Assembly: GCA_041667115.1 (NCBI GenBank) | Contig: JBAYFO010000004.1 | Location: 57,871-121,870, forward strand | DNA length: 64,000 nt | Source: UBA1563 sp041667115 | GTDB lineage: Bacteria; Bacteroidota; Ignavibacteria; Ignavibacteriales; Ignavibacteriaceae | Reading direction: 5' to 3' | Part shown: positions 9,104-18,200 of the stretch, in pieces | How the letters are laid out: the number at the start of each line of letters is the position of its first letter | Position numbering within the stretch: position 1 is the stretch's first letter | Notes under the pieces: generated by a model | The model's input: only the letters and a program-made list of their open reading frames with translations | Told to the model about the DNA's origin: nothing | The model's database searches: none | Made by a program: the position numbers and the translations under genes

Positions 9104-9134
9104 CAAATATAAAAGGTAAAGAGGAGTAAAGCAA
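9104..9134 (-). promoter_or_regulatory. Bacteroidota-type promoter of carA
   Basis: On the minus strand TTG (9134-9132), a 20-nt spacer and TATATTTG (9111-9104) match the consensus TTG-N19-21-TAnnTTTG. The implied start lies about 100 nt before the carA ATG, leaving room for the attenuator hairpin. Confidence 0.65.
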
Positions 9135-9329
9135 TCTATAAAAAACTTTTTTCGGATAGAAATTCATTGAACTGAAAGAAAACGATTTCCGGATGTTTTT
9201 TTTTTAGTTGCTTTGACAAACCTTGAGGATACAAGGAATTAGATTGTTACTTATATTGTTTGTTAGAATGCGAAAAGACTTCATAGTTCATTGTTTTAGT
9301 AAATATTCAAGAGTATTACAAATAACAAA
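9135..9329. other. Spacer between carA promoter and radical SAM gene
   Basis: Part of a stretch of about 300 bases without a gene between carA and the radical SAM gene. Beyond the carA promoter and attenuator it is AT-rich with homopolymer runs. No tRNA, hairpin of note or further ORF was seen. Confidence 0.4.
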
Positions 9330-10883
9330 ATGTTTAATTATGAGAAAGCAAGTAAGATGAATGTTCTGCTTCTTTATCCTAAAATGCCTGATACTTTTTG
9401 GTCGATGAAATCTTTAATGAAAATGATTTCAAAAGAAACGAGTTATCCCCCTTTGGGACTTTTAACTATATCCAGCCTTTTGCCCGCTGACTGGAACAGA
9501 AAACTAATTGATTTAAACTTTACGGCGCTCGATCCGGTTGCTATTGCGTGGGCTGATCTTATTTTTATCTCGGCAATGAATCTTCAAACAGAATATGTTA
9601 GTAATGCAATTAGGGAATGCAAAAAATATGGTAAAACAATAGTGGCAGGGGGACCCTTATTTACAAATTCACATGAAAATTTTCCTGAAGTCGATCATTT
9701 TGTCCTTAATGAAGCCGAAATTACCCTTCCACTTTTTCTTAACGATTTCAAAAAAGGAATTCCGAAAAAGTACTACACAACCAAGGAATTTGCGGATATT
9801 ACTCAATCTCCCTTACCTGATTGGGATATAATAGATATGAGTAAATACGCCTACGCAATTGTTCAATACTCCCGTGGTTGTCCTTACCAGTGTGATTTTT
9901 GTGATGTAACGGCTTTGTTCGGTAGAAGACCAAGAACCAAAAACGCCAACCAAATTATCAGTGAACTAAACAAGATATTGGCGTTAGGGCATCCTGAAAT
10001 GATTTTATTTGCTGATGATAATTTAATCGGTAACCGAAAAGAATTGAAACTTTCCCTGCTTCCCGAATTAATTAAATGGAGAAGATTAAATAAAACAGCG
10101 CCGGGATTTGCTACTCAAGCAACCATTAATTTAGCTGACGATGAAGAGTTGATGAATTTAATGCTTGAGGCAGGGTTTAGACACATTTTTGTTGGTATTG
10201 AGACTACCGATGTAGAAAGTTTGGAATCTTGTAAAAAAAGGCAAAACCTCCGGCGAAACATGCTTGATGATGTTAAAATGTTGCAGCAAAAGGGATTTAT
10301 CTTAACCGCCGGATTTATTGTAGGATTTGATTCCGATAAAGAAACAATTTTTGATCAATTGATTGATTTTATTCAAAAAAGCGGAATTGTTATGGCAACC
10401 GTGAATATTTTAAAAGCTCCTCCCGGAACCGACTTGTATAAGAACCTCCTTCAAGAAAATAGAATAATTGAACCATTTGATTTTGACGAAAACAAAACAA
10501 ATATAATTACTAAGATGAATAAAGAGGTTTTATTTAAAGGTTATAAAAAAATATTAGATACCATTTACAAACCGGCAAGAGTTTTTGAACGGTCGTATCA
10601 ATTCTTATCTAATTATGGAACGTATAAAGTTGAGAATCCCATTCAAAAGGAAATTAACTTTAATGATCTCCTTACCGTCTTGCGGGTAATTTATTTTGCC
10701 GGTATTAGAGGAAAAGAGAGAAGGTATTTCTGGAAATTGATTATGGGGACATTCTTTTTTAATAGACGAAATATTATTCATGCTTATTTCTTTGGGGCAA
10801 TAATATTCCACTTTCAAAAACTTCATTCCAATTTTCTTAAGAGTTATAATCTTACGTTACGTAGAGAAATGGAAAAACTCTAA
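9330..10883 (+). CDS. B12-binding domain radical SAM protein
   Basis: An N-terminal cobalamin-binding fold (NVLLLYPKMP..., I-F-I-S-A-M-N, V-A-G-G-P-L) covers about residues 10-150. A radical SAM core with the cluster motif C-P-Y-Q-C-D-F-C (about residues 184-191) follows, then a C-terminal region typical of the group with an extra hydrophobic domain. Such proteins include methyltransferases and ring-modifying enzymes such as hopanoid methylases, but the substrate cannot be told here. The 517-residue length fits. The ATG at 9357 (MNVLLLYP) is an alternative start after AGAAAG. It stands alone between divergent carA and the downstream aldolase. Confidence 0.8.
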   Translation: MFNYEKASKMNVLLLYPKMPDTFWSMKSLMKMISKETSYPPLGLLTISSLLPADWNRKLIDLNFTALDPVAIAWADLIFISAMNLQTEYVSNAIRECKKYGKTIVAGGPLFTNSHENFPEVDHFVLNEAEITLPLFLNDFKKGIPKKYYTTKEFADITQSPLPDWDIIDMSKYAYAIVQYSRGCPYQCDFCDVTALFGRRPRTKNANQIISELNKILALGHPEMILFADDNLIGNRKELKLSLLPELIKWRRLNKTAPGFATQATINLADDEELMNLMLEAGFRHIFVGIETTDVESLESCKKRQNLRRNMLDDVKMLQQKGFILTAGFIVGFDSDKETIFDQLIDFIQKSGIVMATVNILKAPPGTDLYKNLLQENRIIEPFDFDENKTNIITKMNKEVLFKGYKKILDTIYKPARVFERSYQFLSNYGTYKVENPIQKEINFNDLLTVLRVIYFAGIRGKERRYFWKLIMGTFFFNRRNIIHAYFFGAIIFHFQKLHSNFLKSYNLTLRREMEKL

Positions 10884-11161
10884 CTTTCTTAGTAAAAATG
10901 GTTGGCGGTTAATAATCAATTCTAACAAGGAAAAGAATTTATTTATTGAGACTATTTTAATTTCAATAAACAGAGAGTAGGAACGTCTTCTAAAATTTGT
11001 TAATAGAATCGCAGAGGATAAATTATATTTGCGGATAAGCATTCAATTTAAATGAATTTTCTTCCCTTTATTCTTCATTCCTATTGCAGTTCTGTTTGAA
11101 TTGATTTCTTTTCAAGTTATTTTTGAAGTGTACAATTTATTAAAAGAAAAACGGAGCTATA
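10884..11161. other. Leader region of the aldolase gene
   Basis: AT-rich spacer of 278 bases. A TATATTTG box at 11024-11031 is the best promoter candidate for fbaB, although the nearest TTG (10997-10999) is 24 nt upstream, longer than ideal. No ORF or strong hairpin was found. Confidence 0.35.
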
Positions 11162-12223
11162 ATGATAAACAAAATTCAAGAACTACTTGGAAAAGAAGCC
11201 GATTCCCTCCTAAACTACACAGCTAAAGTTCCAAAAGAAAAATTACATTTACCCGGATCAGATTTTGTAGATAGAATTTTTAGTCCGAGCGACAGAAACA
11301 TCAACGTTATGAAAAATCTTCAATGGATTTTCAGTTCAGGCAGGCTTGCAGGAACCGGATATGTTTCCATATTACCGGTTGATCAAGGAATTGAACATTC
11401 TGCCGGAGCTTCCTTCGCAAAGAATCCCGATTTTTTCGATCCTGAAAACATTGTTAAGTTAGCAATTGAAGGCGGCTGTAACGCAGTAGCTTCAACCTTG
11501 GGTGTGCTTGGAATGGTTTCACGAAAATACGCGCACAAAATTCCATTCATTTTAAAAATTAATCATAACGAATTGCTTACCTATCCGAATAAATTTGATC
11601 AAGTTATGTTTGCCGGTGTTGAGCAAGCATATGATATGGGCGCCGCTGCAGTTGGCGCAACAATTTATTTTGGTTCTGATGAGAGCACAAGACAAATTGT
11701 TGAAGTGAGCGAAGCGTTTCAGTATGCACACGAATTAGGCTTAGGAACAATTCTCTGGTGCTACTTGCGTAATCCAAAATTTAAAAGTGATAAAGATTAT
11801 CATGTCTCGGCTGATCTTACCGGACAAGCAAATCATCTCGGCGTTACTATTCAAGCGGATATTATCAAACAAAAACTTCCGGAAAATAATGGCGGCTACA
11901 CAGCGCTAAATACCGGCGGTGTTTCCTACGGAAAAATTGATAAACGCGTTTACACCGAATTGACTACCGATAATCCGATCGATTTAACCCGTTACCAGGT
12001 AATGAACAATTACATGGGCAGAGCAGGATTAATTAACAGCGGCGGCGCTTCCGGTGCAAATGATTTTGCCGATGCTTGCAAAACTGCGGTAATTAACAAA
12101 CGTGCCGGCGGTATGGGCTTGATTCTTGGAAGAAAAGCGTTCCAACGTCCAATGGCTGAAGGAATAAAAATCGTGAACTTAGTGCAAGATGTTTATCTCT
12201 CAAAAGAAGTTACCATCGCGTAA
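11162..12223 (+). CDS. fbaB: Class I fructose-bisphosphate aldolase (DhnA/FbaB type)
   Basis: Cleaves fructose 1,6-bisphosphate through a Schiff-base lysine, in glycolysis and gluconeogenesis. The 353-residue protein has the FbaB pattern: S-I-L-P-V-D-Q-G-I-E-H-S-A (about residue 74), the glycine-rich D-M-G-A-A-A-V-G-A-T-I-Y-F-G strand, and N-S-G-G-A-S-G-A-N-D-F near the C terminus for phosphate binding. GGAG eight bases before the ATG supports the start. It is monocistronic with its own terminator. Confidence 0.92.
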   Translation: MINKIQELLGKEADSLLNYTAKVPKEKLHLPGSDFVDRIFSPSDRNINVMKNLQWIFSSGRLAGTGYVSILPVDQGIEHSAGASFAKNPDFFDPENIVKLAIEGGCNAVASTLGVLGMVSRKYAHKIPFILKINHNELLTYPNKFDQVMFAGVEQAYDMGAAAVGATIYFGSDESTRQIVEVSEAFQYAHELGLGTILWCYLRNPKFKSDKDYHVSADLTGQANHLGVTIQADIIKQKLPENNGGYTALNTGGVSYGKIDKRVYTELTTDNPIDLTRYQVMNNYMGRAGLINSGGASGANDFADACKTAVINKRAGGMGLILGRKAFQRPMAEGIKIVNLVQDVYLSKEVTIA

Positions 12224-12246
12224 TTCTCTTTCCTGATTTCTGATAC

Positions 12247-12281
12247 AAAAGCCGCGGAGCAATCTGCGGCTTTTTTGTTTT
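12247..12281 (+). terminator. Terminator after fbaB
   Basis: AAAAGCCGC and GCGGCTTTTTT form a stem around a short GGAGCAATCT loop, then a T-run. It ends the aldolase transcript ahead of the convergent spermidine-synthase-like gene. Confidence 0.85.
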
Positions 12282-12308
12282 TGGGGGTGAAATGGAGATA
12301 GCATTTAT

Positions 12309-15300
12309 CTAATTCTTCATTCTCCACTCAATCATTCTGCCGAGCATTTCTTTTTTAGGATGCTGACGGTTAACCATTGTTAAACCCATTAGATATTCAA
12401 TTGCCGTTTTGTAATGTAACGTGTACGCGCTTGCCGCTGAATAAGTATAACAAAATTCATCAAGCGGAATGAGCGTTCCTAAATGTTTATTCATGTCCAG
12501 CATGTGTGATACTTGCGAAGCCATTTGGTATGCCTGCTCAGGTTGACTGTTCTCAAGATACAAATTTGCGAGATTTGCGTATGCCCTGATCTGCGAGGCG
12601 GAATCTTTTTTAGTCGTTCTCAAAATTTCTTCAGCATAAGAATCTATCGGATAATTTTTCAAAAAGGAAGCAGCAAAAAGCGCTCCCGCGATATTATCGT
12701 TAGCATAATTTTGCACAACAGAAGAAGAATCGGGGAATTGACGCGAAAGGTTTTCCAATTCTGTTAACCGAAGTTTGTGTATTCCAAGTTTTTCCTCGGA
12801 ATTAATTAATGTTATTTCCGTCTTGTAATCGCCGGGTTTTTTTTCTTGCAGAACTTTGGCTATTCCGTAACTCAACCGGTAATTGTTTGTCTCGTTATAA
12901 TGAAATGCCAAGGCTGAAGATAATTCCGGGATTGTTGGCTTATGATTTTCCAGGTAATCACGAATCAACAAATGGTTGGTTGACGTTCTGAAACGCTCAT
13001 CATTTTGATATGTTATTGTCGAAAATTGATTGAGATAAAATGATTTCGGGGCTTCAAACTCAAGCCGGGGATGCAGTTCCGAATTAACTGTCGGGTTACC
13101 TGAAATAGTATAAAAACCTTCGTCAGAAAAAGCCTCGCAGGAAAGAAACGTAAAGATGTTTTCAATTTTAATTTTGGCGAAATCTCTTTTTACTGTTTCT
13201 AGTTGAAACTTTTGCTCAAGCTGCAAGGCGTTAAGATTGATCGGCTTTTTCGATCCAACCATTATGATATCGCCTTGCTGGGGATTCCAAAGCTGCGCAT
13301 AAGGAAACACAACTTTGAAAGTATGAAGAATCAGTTTCATAATATCGTCGCTCAACTCATACGTGTGAAACCATTGAACCATCAGCCCATCATCAGAAAG
13401 TTTTATTTTACATCGTTCGAAATATTCTTTTGAAAAAAGATTTCCGATTCCGGCAATCCAGGGATTGGAAGGTTCGGAGATGATAACATCAAAATTATTC
13501 TTTGCAAGTTTCAGATAAGTTAAAGCGTCTTCTACCACAACGTTTACGCGTTTATCGGCGAGACAATTTCCGTTCTCCAGTTTAAACAAGTTGCCCGCTT
13601 CAATTACTTCGGGAGAAATTTCCGCGCAGGTAACTTTGTTAATATCATGTGTTAACACCGAACCGATAGTTACACCGCTTCCGAATCCGACAACAAAAAT
13701 ATTCTTTGCGTTTGGGTGAAGCATCATCGGTATTTGTCCGAGCATGACTTGTGTATTCATATCACCGGAATTGCTCGCATCCGGCTTACCGTTAATCATT
13801 AAAACTTTTGTATGCAGCGAATCGTCAAGCTGTGCAACGCCAACATTTGCGCCGATGCCTTCTTTATAATACAATATTTTTCTGGTTAAATACTGTTTTT
13901 GAAAATCGCTGTACGTTGGTGGTGGGACAAAACTAAAATTTCTAAAAACTCCGCTAACCATAATTGTAGTATTCCATGAGGGAATAAGAAAAACAAAAGC
14001 TAGATAAATAAGAACAGCGCCGGAGGCAAAGGTTGTTTTAATGATCGGACTTATCTTCCGATAAGAAAGAATAAGCAACAGAGCCATTCCAAAATTTATT
14101 GCTATTCCAATTTCAAACGTATGTTTTATGCCGAACGCGGGGATGAACACCAATCCGCTTAGCAAAGCTCCAAGTACCGTACCGAGTGTGTTAATTGAAA
14201 ATACTTTTCCGATTGATACGCCGATCTTCTTTTGAGAAGCAGAAAAAATTTCAACAATTACGGGAAGATTCATTCCCATAAAAATCGTTGGAGTAATAAG
14301 CATAACAAAGCAGATCAAAAATTGCAGTGTTAGAAAAATTGGAAACGTCGATTCGTTTCTCACAAAATAGGAGGAAATTTTCCACAAGTAATAGGGAAGC
14401 CGTTCATAAAACGGAAGCGCCGCCATTGTGCTGAGAGCAATCATGCCTTGGCAGAAAATAACAAGTTTCACTTTATCATACTTGCGGATAAATTTAAGTG
14501 AAACAAGAAAACTGCCGAGCGTAATGCCACTGATAAACGCCATCAACATTAACGAAAACGCGTACGTTGATGAGCCAAGAATATTTACCAATAATCGAAC
14601 CCAAACCATTTCATATAAAAGCGCTGCAAGTCCCGAACTTCCCGCTGTGGCAACAACAAGGAACATGGTTGTTTTGGTAAATGATATTTCATGTTGTTCC
14701 GATGAGTTGAGAAATACTTCATTCTTTGTTTCATCGGATTTATAGTTTAGGGAAACAATGAGTCCAACAAGACCGATAAATAAATTAACCACCGCCGTAG
14801 CATAAATTGTTGTCGGCAATCCAAATAGTTTTATTAAAAAGAATCCAGCAAGCAACACCCCAATAACTGCGCCGAATGAATTGAGAAAATAAAGAACAGC
14901 GGTATCACGCCGGGCGAATTTAAGATCATCAACAAAAAATTTACTTAACGAAGGAAGCGTTCCTCCCATTGCAAATGTTGGAATGAACAACAGCAATGCC
15001 GCAAGCAAAAATCGAAAGAAATAAAAAAGAAATGATGTGCTGTCGATTGAATAATTCCCAGCAATTCTCAAAAATAGTTCTCCCAAACCAACACTGAGTT
15101 GGGGATAAAGTAAACAATACAACCCAATTCCAATTTCGAGGAGGGAATAAAACCTTGCCGGATTCTTCAATGCATCGGCGCGTTTCCCGATCACATAATT
15201 TCCCGCTGCTAATCCGCCGAGAAATGTTGCGAGAACGATCATCTGCGCATGGGTTGTGTTGCCGAGGAATAATCCGAGATATTTAAACCAGACAATCTGG

Positions 15301-15377
15301 TAGATTAATCCCGCAGCGCCGGAAACAATAAACAGAATGGCAAAAATGGATTTACGTGTTTCGTTTTTAAGAATCAA
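12309..15377 (-). CDS. Membrane protein fused to a spermidine-synthase-like domain, with C-terminal helical repeats
   Basis: A 1022-residue three-part protein. About residues 1-470 hold a dozen or more hydrophobic helices, forming a transporter-like membrane domain in two similar halves (G-A-A-G-L-I-Y-Q-I-V-W and later G-L-A-A-L-L-Y-E-M-V-W). Next comes a methyltransferase-like spermidine synthase domain with the AdoMet loop V-V-G-F-G-S-G-V. The tail is TPR-like. Where true spermidine synthases have a catalytic Asp it reads I-I-S-E-P-S-N-P-W, as in other fused members, so polyamine synthesis is doubtful. The TTG start has AGAGG five bases upstream. Confidence 0.8.
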   Translation of the reverse strand: MILKNETRKSIFAILFIVSGAAGLIYQIVWFKYLGLFLGNTTHAQMIVLATFLGGLAAGNYVIGKRADALKNPARFYSLLEIGIGLYCLLYPQLSVGLGELFLRIAGNYSIDSTSFLFYFFRFLLAALLLFIPTFAMGGTLPSLSKFFVDDLKFARRDTAVLYFLNSFGAVIGVLLAGFFLIKLFGLPTTIYATAVVNLFIGLVGLIVSLNYKSDETKNEVFLNSSEQHEISFTKTTMFLVVATAGSSGLAALLYEMVWVRLLVNILGSSTYAFSLMLMAFISGITLGSFLVSLKFIRKYDKVKLVIFCQGMIALSTMAALPFYERLPYYLWKISSYFVRNESTFPIFLTLQFLICFVMLITPTIFMGMNLPVIVEIFSASQKKIGVSIGKVFSINTLGTVLGALLSGLVFIPAFGIKHTFEIGIAINFGMALLLILSYRKISPIIKTTFASGAVLIYLAFVFLIPSWNTTIMVSGVFRNFSFVPPPTYSDFQKQYLTRKILYYKEGIGANVGVAQLDDSLHTKVLMINGKPDASNSGDMNTQVMLGQIPMMLHPNAKNIFVVGFGSGVTIGSVLTHDINKVTCAEISPEVIEAGNLFKLENGNCLADKRVNVVVEDALTYLKLAKNNFDVIISEPSNPWIAGIGNLFSKEYFERCKIKLSDDGLMVQWFHTYELSDDIMKLILHTFKVVFPYAQLWNPQQGDIIMVGSKKPINLNALQLEQKFQLETVKRDFAKIKIENIFTFLSCEAFSDEGFYTISGNPTVNSELHPRLEFEAPKSFYLNQFSTITYQNDERFRTSTNHLLIRDYLENHKPTIPELSSALAFHYNETNNYRLSYGIAKVLQEKKPGDYKTEITLINSEEKLGIHKLRLTELENLSRQFPDSSSVVQNYANDNIAGALFAASFLKNYPIDSYAEEILRTTKKDSASQIRAYANLANLYLENSQPEQAYQMASQVSHMLDMNKHLGTLIPLDEFCYTYSAASAYTLHYKTAIEYLMGLTMVNRQHPKKEMLGRMIEWRMKN

Positions 15378-15420
15378 GACAACCTCTCACACGATTAATT
15401 AAGAGACTATTTTCTTATAC

Positions 15421-16188
15421 TCATTTATTTTGCAGATAATTTTCTTCTTTTACGAATTTCGTTTTAGTAAAATTTTCTGTTAAAGGAAGCTGGCAACGGA
15501 ATTCTTTTATTATTCCGATCTCGATCTTTCCTTTTTCGAGAGTCAAATCAAGTAAGTGTCCGCCGAACTTTTTATCTGTTGAAAGAAAATGAAAGTGAAA
15601 ATCTTTCACGTTTACTCCATCGATAAATTCAGGCATTTTAAATCCAATCACCGTTCCGCTAACTTTATCTTTCTCAAACGTAACTTGATTTTTAATTACA
15701 GTCGCTAAATCCGGAAAAGGCTTTTGTTGATTCGGAACGCTCCGCGTTTTTACTTTATTAAATTTACCGGAAATTTTTACGGCGTAGAGATAGTTTTCAG
15801 ACAGAACAGCCGCATCAATTAATTGTTTTATTTGTTGTAGTGTTAGAGGGTTTTTTATTTCAAGAGTTGTATCACATTTGAAAAACGTAACTGCAGCAAA
15901 AGGAGAAAGCAGATTCTTTGCTGCTTCAACAGGAGTGCCGTCAGTTTTTACTTGATAGATTTTTCCATCGGATACAACCATTTCGCCATCAATATTGTTG
16001 AAAGTTCCAAGTCCAAAATCGCCAAGGTGTTTTAATTTGCTCATCGAGAGATCGCCTTCATACACACCGGCGGAAAGGGCGTTAATTACGGAATACTGGT
16101 AAAGAACATTTGTCTCTTTCTTTTGCGGAAGCACAAAGGATGAAAGTATAAATAAGAAAAAGAAAATTTTTGTCAATTGATTATTCAT
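15421..16188 (-). CDS. budA: Acetolactate decarboxylase with signal peptide
   Basis: Alpha-acetolactate decarboxylase, which makes acetoin. The diagnostic segment G-D-F-G-L-G-T-F-N-N-I-D-G-E-M-V lies near residue 56. The zinc-binding H-F-H-F-L-S-T-D-K-K-F-G-G-H region lies near residue 198. An N-terminal hydrophobic signal (IFFFLFILSSFVLPQ) predicts export, whereas the familiar fermentative enzyme is often cytosolic. Its ATG overlaps the stop of the AlkD-like gene by one base (TAATG), so the two are translationally linked. No acetolactate synthase or acetoin reductase is in the window. Confidence 0.88.
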   Translation of the reverse strand: MNNQLTKIFFFLFILSSFVLPQKKETNVLYQYSVINALSAGVYEGDLSMSKLKHLGDFGLGTFNNIDGEMVVSDGKIYQVKTDGTPVEAAKNLLSPFAAVTFFKCDTTLEIKNPLTLQQIKQLIDAAVLSENYLYAVKISGKFNKVKTRSVPNQQKPFPDLATVIKNQVTFEKDKVSGTVIGFKMPEFIDGVNVKDFHFHFLSTDKKFGGHLLDLTLEKGKIEIGIIKEFRCQLPLTENFTKTKFVKEENYLQNK

Positions 16189-16892
16189 TAGATGGTTCCT
16201 TTTAAATAAGCTTGTCGTTTAGTTTCGGGGAATTTTTCAATCGCGTAGCGAAGCATGGTGCGGGGCATTTGTTTATAATGAAGTTTAAGAAATTCTTCTT
16301 CGGGTTCTAGATCACGCTTTCCGATTTCGCGCAACATCCAGCCTACAGCTTTCTGAATCAAGTCGTGTTTGTCATGCAGCAGAAGTTCTGCAATTTGGAA
16401 AGATGTCTCGAAGATTCCATTTTTAATAAAATAGAATGTTGAGATCATTGCGATCCGCCGTTCCCAAAGATTGGTAGATTTTGCTAGTTTATATAAAAGC
16501 GATTTGTCTTTATCAATTAAAAAAGCGCCGACAATTTTATCCGCTGAAAGATCAACTAAATCCCAATTATTTATATTCTTTGAATTCTTCAAATAAAAAG
16601 TAAAAAGTTTTTCCCGAACCTCTTCATTTGCGTGTTTATACTTTGCGACCAAAATCAGCAGCGCAATTAACCGCTCTTCATGAATTTTTGATTTCAGCAA
16701 AGTTTGTAAATCATTAAGCGGAAGGTGATGAAATTGATTTGCGATAGTTCTCTGCACGGGAACTTTTATTCCGTAAAACATGTCGCCTTCTCCATATTCT
16801 CCAGGACCGGTTTTAAAGAACCGCATAAGAATTTCAGCTTGTTGTTTATTTGCTTTTTGCTTAACGATTTTTTGCAATTCGGCAAGACTCAT
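16188..16892 (-). CDS. DNA alkylation repair protein, AlkD-like HEAT-repeat family
   Basis: A 234-residue all-helical protein matching the AlkD/AlkC-type HEAT-repeat glycosylase family: G-E-G-D-M-F-Y-G-I-K-V-P near residue 36, N-N-W-D-L-V-D near 112, L-W-E-R-R-I-A-M-I-S near 142, and W-M-L-R-E-I-G-K near 190. Members excise bulky or positively charged alkylated bases. It is first in a two-gene operon with budA and has a good Bacteroidota-type promoter. Confidence 0.88.
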   Translation of the reverse strand: MSLAELQKIVKQKANKQQAEILMRFFKTGPGEYGEGDMFYGIKVPVQRTIANQFHHLPLNDLQTLLKSKIHEERLIALLILVAKYKHANEEVREKLFTFYLKNSKNINNWDLVDLSADKIVGAFLIDKDKSLLYKLAKSTNLWERRIAMISTFYFIKNGIFETSFQIAELLLHDKHDLIQKAVGWMLREIGKRDLEPEEEFLKLHYKQMPRTMLRYAIEKFPETKRQAYLKGTI

Positions 16893-16927
16893 AACTTCCT
16901 CTTTTCAATTGATGAAATTTACTTGTC

Positions 16928-16957
16928 TAAATTTACCGCTATGAAGAAATAATCCAA
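16928..16957 (-). promoter_or_regulatory. Promoter of the alkD-budA operon
   Basis: On the minus strand TTG (16957-16955), a 19-nt spacer and TAAATTTA (16935-16928, one mismatch to TAnnTTTG) lie about 35 nt before the ATG. Confidence 0.5.
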
Positions 16958-17046
16958 ACATCCGTGTTGCTTTTGTTTATCTTGTTGCACAATTCAATTT
17001 TTGTTAGTTTGTCCCTACAATTTTTCAACAATATTGAGAGGTTCTT

Positions 17047-17562
17047 ATGATGAACGAAAAGATTGAAGCCGCATTAAACGCTCAAGTTAATAAAGAGTTT
17101 TTCTCTTCTTATTTATATCTTTCGATGTCTTCTTACTTTGCAAGTAAAAGTTTGAATGGAGTTGCAAATTGGATGAAAATTCAAGCCGACGAAGAGCATC
17201 TGCATGCATCAAAATTTTATGCATATATTCTCCAGAAGGGAGGAAGAGTTGTGCTTAAAGCCATTGAAGCCCCAAAGACGGAATGGAAATCTGTTCTTGA
17301 TGCCTACGAAGATACGTATGCGCATGAAAAATTAATTACCGCAAGCATTGATGAATTGGTAAATTTAAGTTTGGAAGTAAAGGACCACGCGACAAATATT
17401 TTTTTACAATGGTTTGTTACCGAACAAGTTGAAGAAGAAGCAAACGTAACTAAAATTATTGATGATTTGAAAATGATCGGCGATAACAATTACGGTGTGC
17501 TTATGCTGGATAGAGAGTTAGGAGCACGGCAGCCTGCGCCGCAAACATCGGCAGCGGCGTAA
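17047..17562 (+). CDS. ftnA: Non-heme ferritin
   Basis: An iron-storage ferritin, 171 residues, forming a 24-mer shell in the cytoplasm. The four helices carry the ferroxidase ligands: E near residue 17 (N-K-E-F-F-S-S-Y-L-Y), E-E-H near 50, and Q-W-F-V-T-E-Q-V-E-E-E near 127-137. A short Pro/Ala tail follows. AGAGG precedes the ATGATG start. A BrnT toxin gene starts only 6 bases after the stop and may be co-transcribed. Confidence 0.94.
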   Translation: MMNEKIEAALNAQVNKEFFSSYLYLSMSSYFASKSLNGVANWMKIQADEEHLHASKFYAYILQKGGRVVLKAIEAPKTEWKSVLDAYEDTYAHEKLITASIDELVNLSLEVKDHATNIFLQWFVTEQVEEEANVTKIIDDLKMIGDNNYGVLMLDRELGARQPAPQTSAAA

Positions 17563-17568
17563 ATCAAA

Positions 17569-17850
17569 ATGATTAATTTCATTTGGGATAAAAATAAAGC
17601 AAAACTTAATTTTGAAAAGCATAAATTAAGTTTTGAAGAAGCGGTGACTGTTTTTGCAGACCCGCTCGCGTTTATTTTTGATGATGAGGAACACTCAAGA
17701 ACTGAGCAACGAGCTTTGATAATTGGGCATACAAAGAAGAATAAAATTATCATTGTTTCTTTTACAGAAAGAAATCAACATATTAGAATTATAAGTGCAC
17801 GTAAAGCAACTAGAAAAGAAAAACAAGACTATGAAGAAAACAGTTGGTGA
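17569..17850 (+). CDS. brnT: BrnT-family toxin
   Basis: A 93-residue protein matching the BrnT RelE-fold toxin: F-I-W-D-K-N-K-A at the start, N-F-E-K-H-K-L-S-F-E-E-A, D-P-L-A, then R-I-I-S-A-R-K-A-T-R-K-E near the end. BrnT is a ribonuclease that arrests translation. It overlaps the start of the antitoxin gene by 20 bases, the usual toxin-first order for this module. Confidence 0.88.
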   Translation: MINFIWDKNKAKLNFEKHKLSFEEAVTVFADPLAFIFDDEEHSRTEQRALIIGHTKKNKIIIVSFTERNQHIRIISARKATRKEKQDYEENSW

Positions 17851-18046
17851 AAAAAAACGAAAAACTGATGAGCTAAAAGGCGAGTATAATTTTGATTATT
17901 CCAGAGCCAGGAAAAATCCTTATGCGAAAATCATGCGGAACGAACAAGTCCTCTTTCCTATAGATAATGATATTGTTAAGGCATTAAAAACTCCCGAAAG
18001 AGTGAACAAAGTTTTAAAGGCAATAATAGGAGCTTATTCACAATAA
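17831..18046 (+). CDS. brnA: BrnA-like antitoxin
   Basis: A 71-residue Lys-rich protein partnering the upstream BrnT. The N-terminal half has the typical Y-N-F-D-Y-S-R-A-R-K-N-P-Y motif, which wraps around the toxin, and the C-terminal half resembles a short ribbon-helix-helix DNA-binding part. I chose the ATG at 17831, since an earlier in-frame ATG at 17795 lies deep inside brnT. BrnA proteins usually repress their own operon. Confidence 0.75.
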   Translation: MKKTVGEKKRKTDELKGEYNFDYSRARKNPYAKIMRNEQVLFPIDNDIVKALKTPERVNKVLKAIIGAYSQ

Positions 18047-18103
18047 TTATTATTGTTCGAAAACATTTCAAAAAACTTTGATTTTTTTGAAAATCAAAAA
18101 AAC

Positions 18104-18136
18104 TAAAAGGCAGATTTCCAGCTGCCTTTTTCTTTT
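18104..18136 (+). terminator. Terminator between brnTA and galE
   Basis: AAAGGCAG and CTGCCTTT form a perfect stem around ATTTCCAG-like loop bases, followed by TTCTTTTTTT. It most simply ends the ferritin-brnTA transcript, but as no clear galE promoter lies downstream it may also modulate entry into galE. Confidence 0.75.
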
Positions 18137-18200
18137 TTTAAAACGATTTTTTACGTTAAATTTCTTCCACAAAATTCTCAAACAAAAAATCTGGATATTA

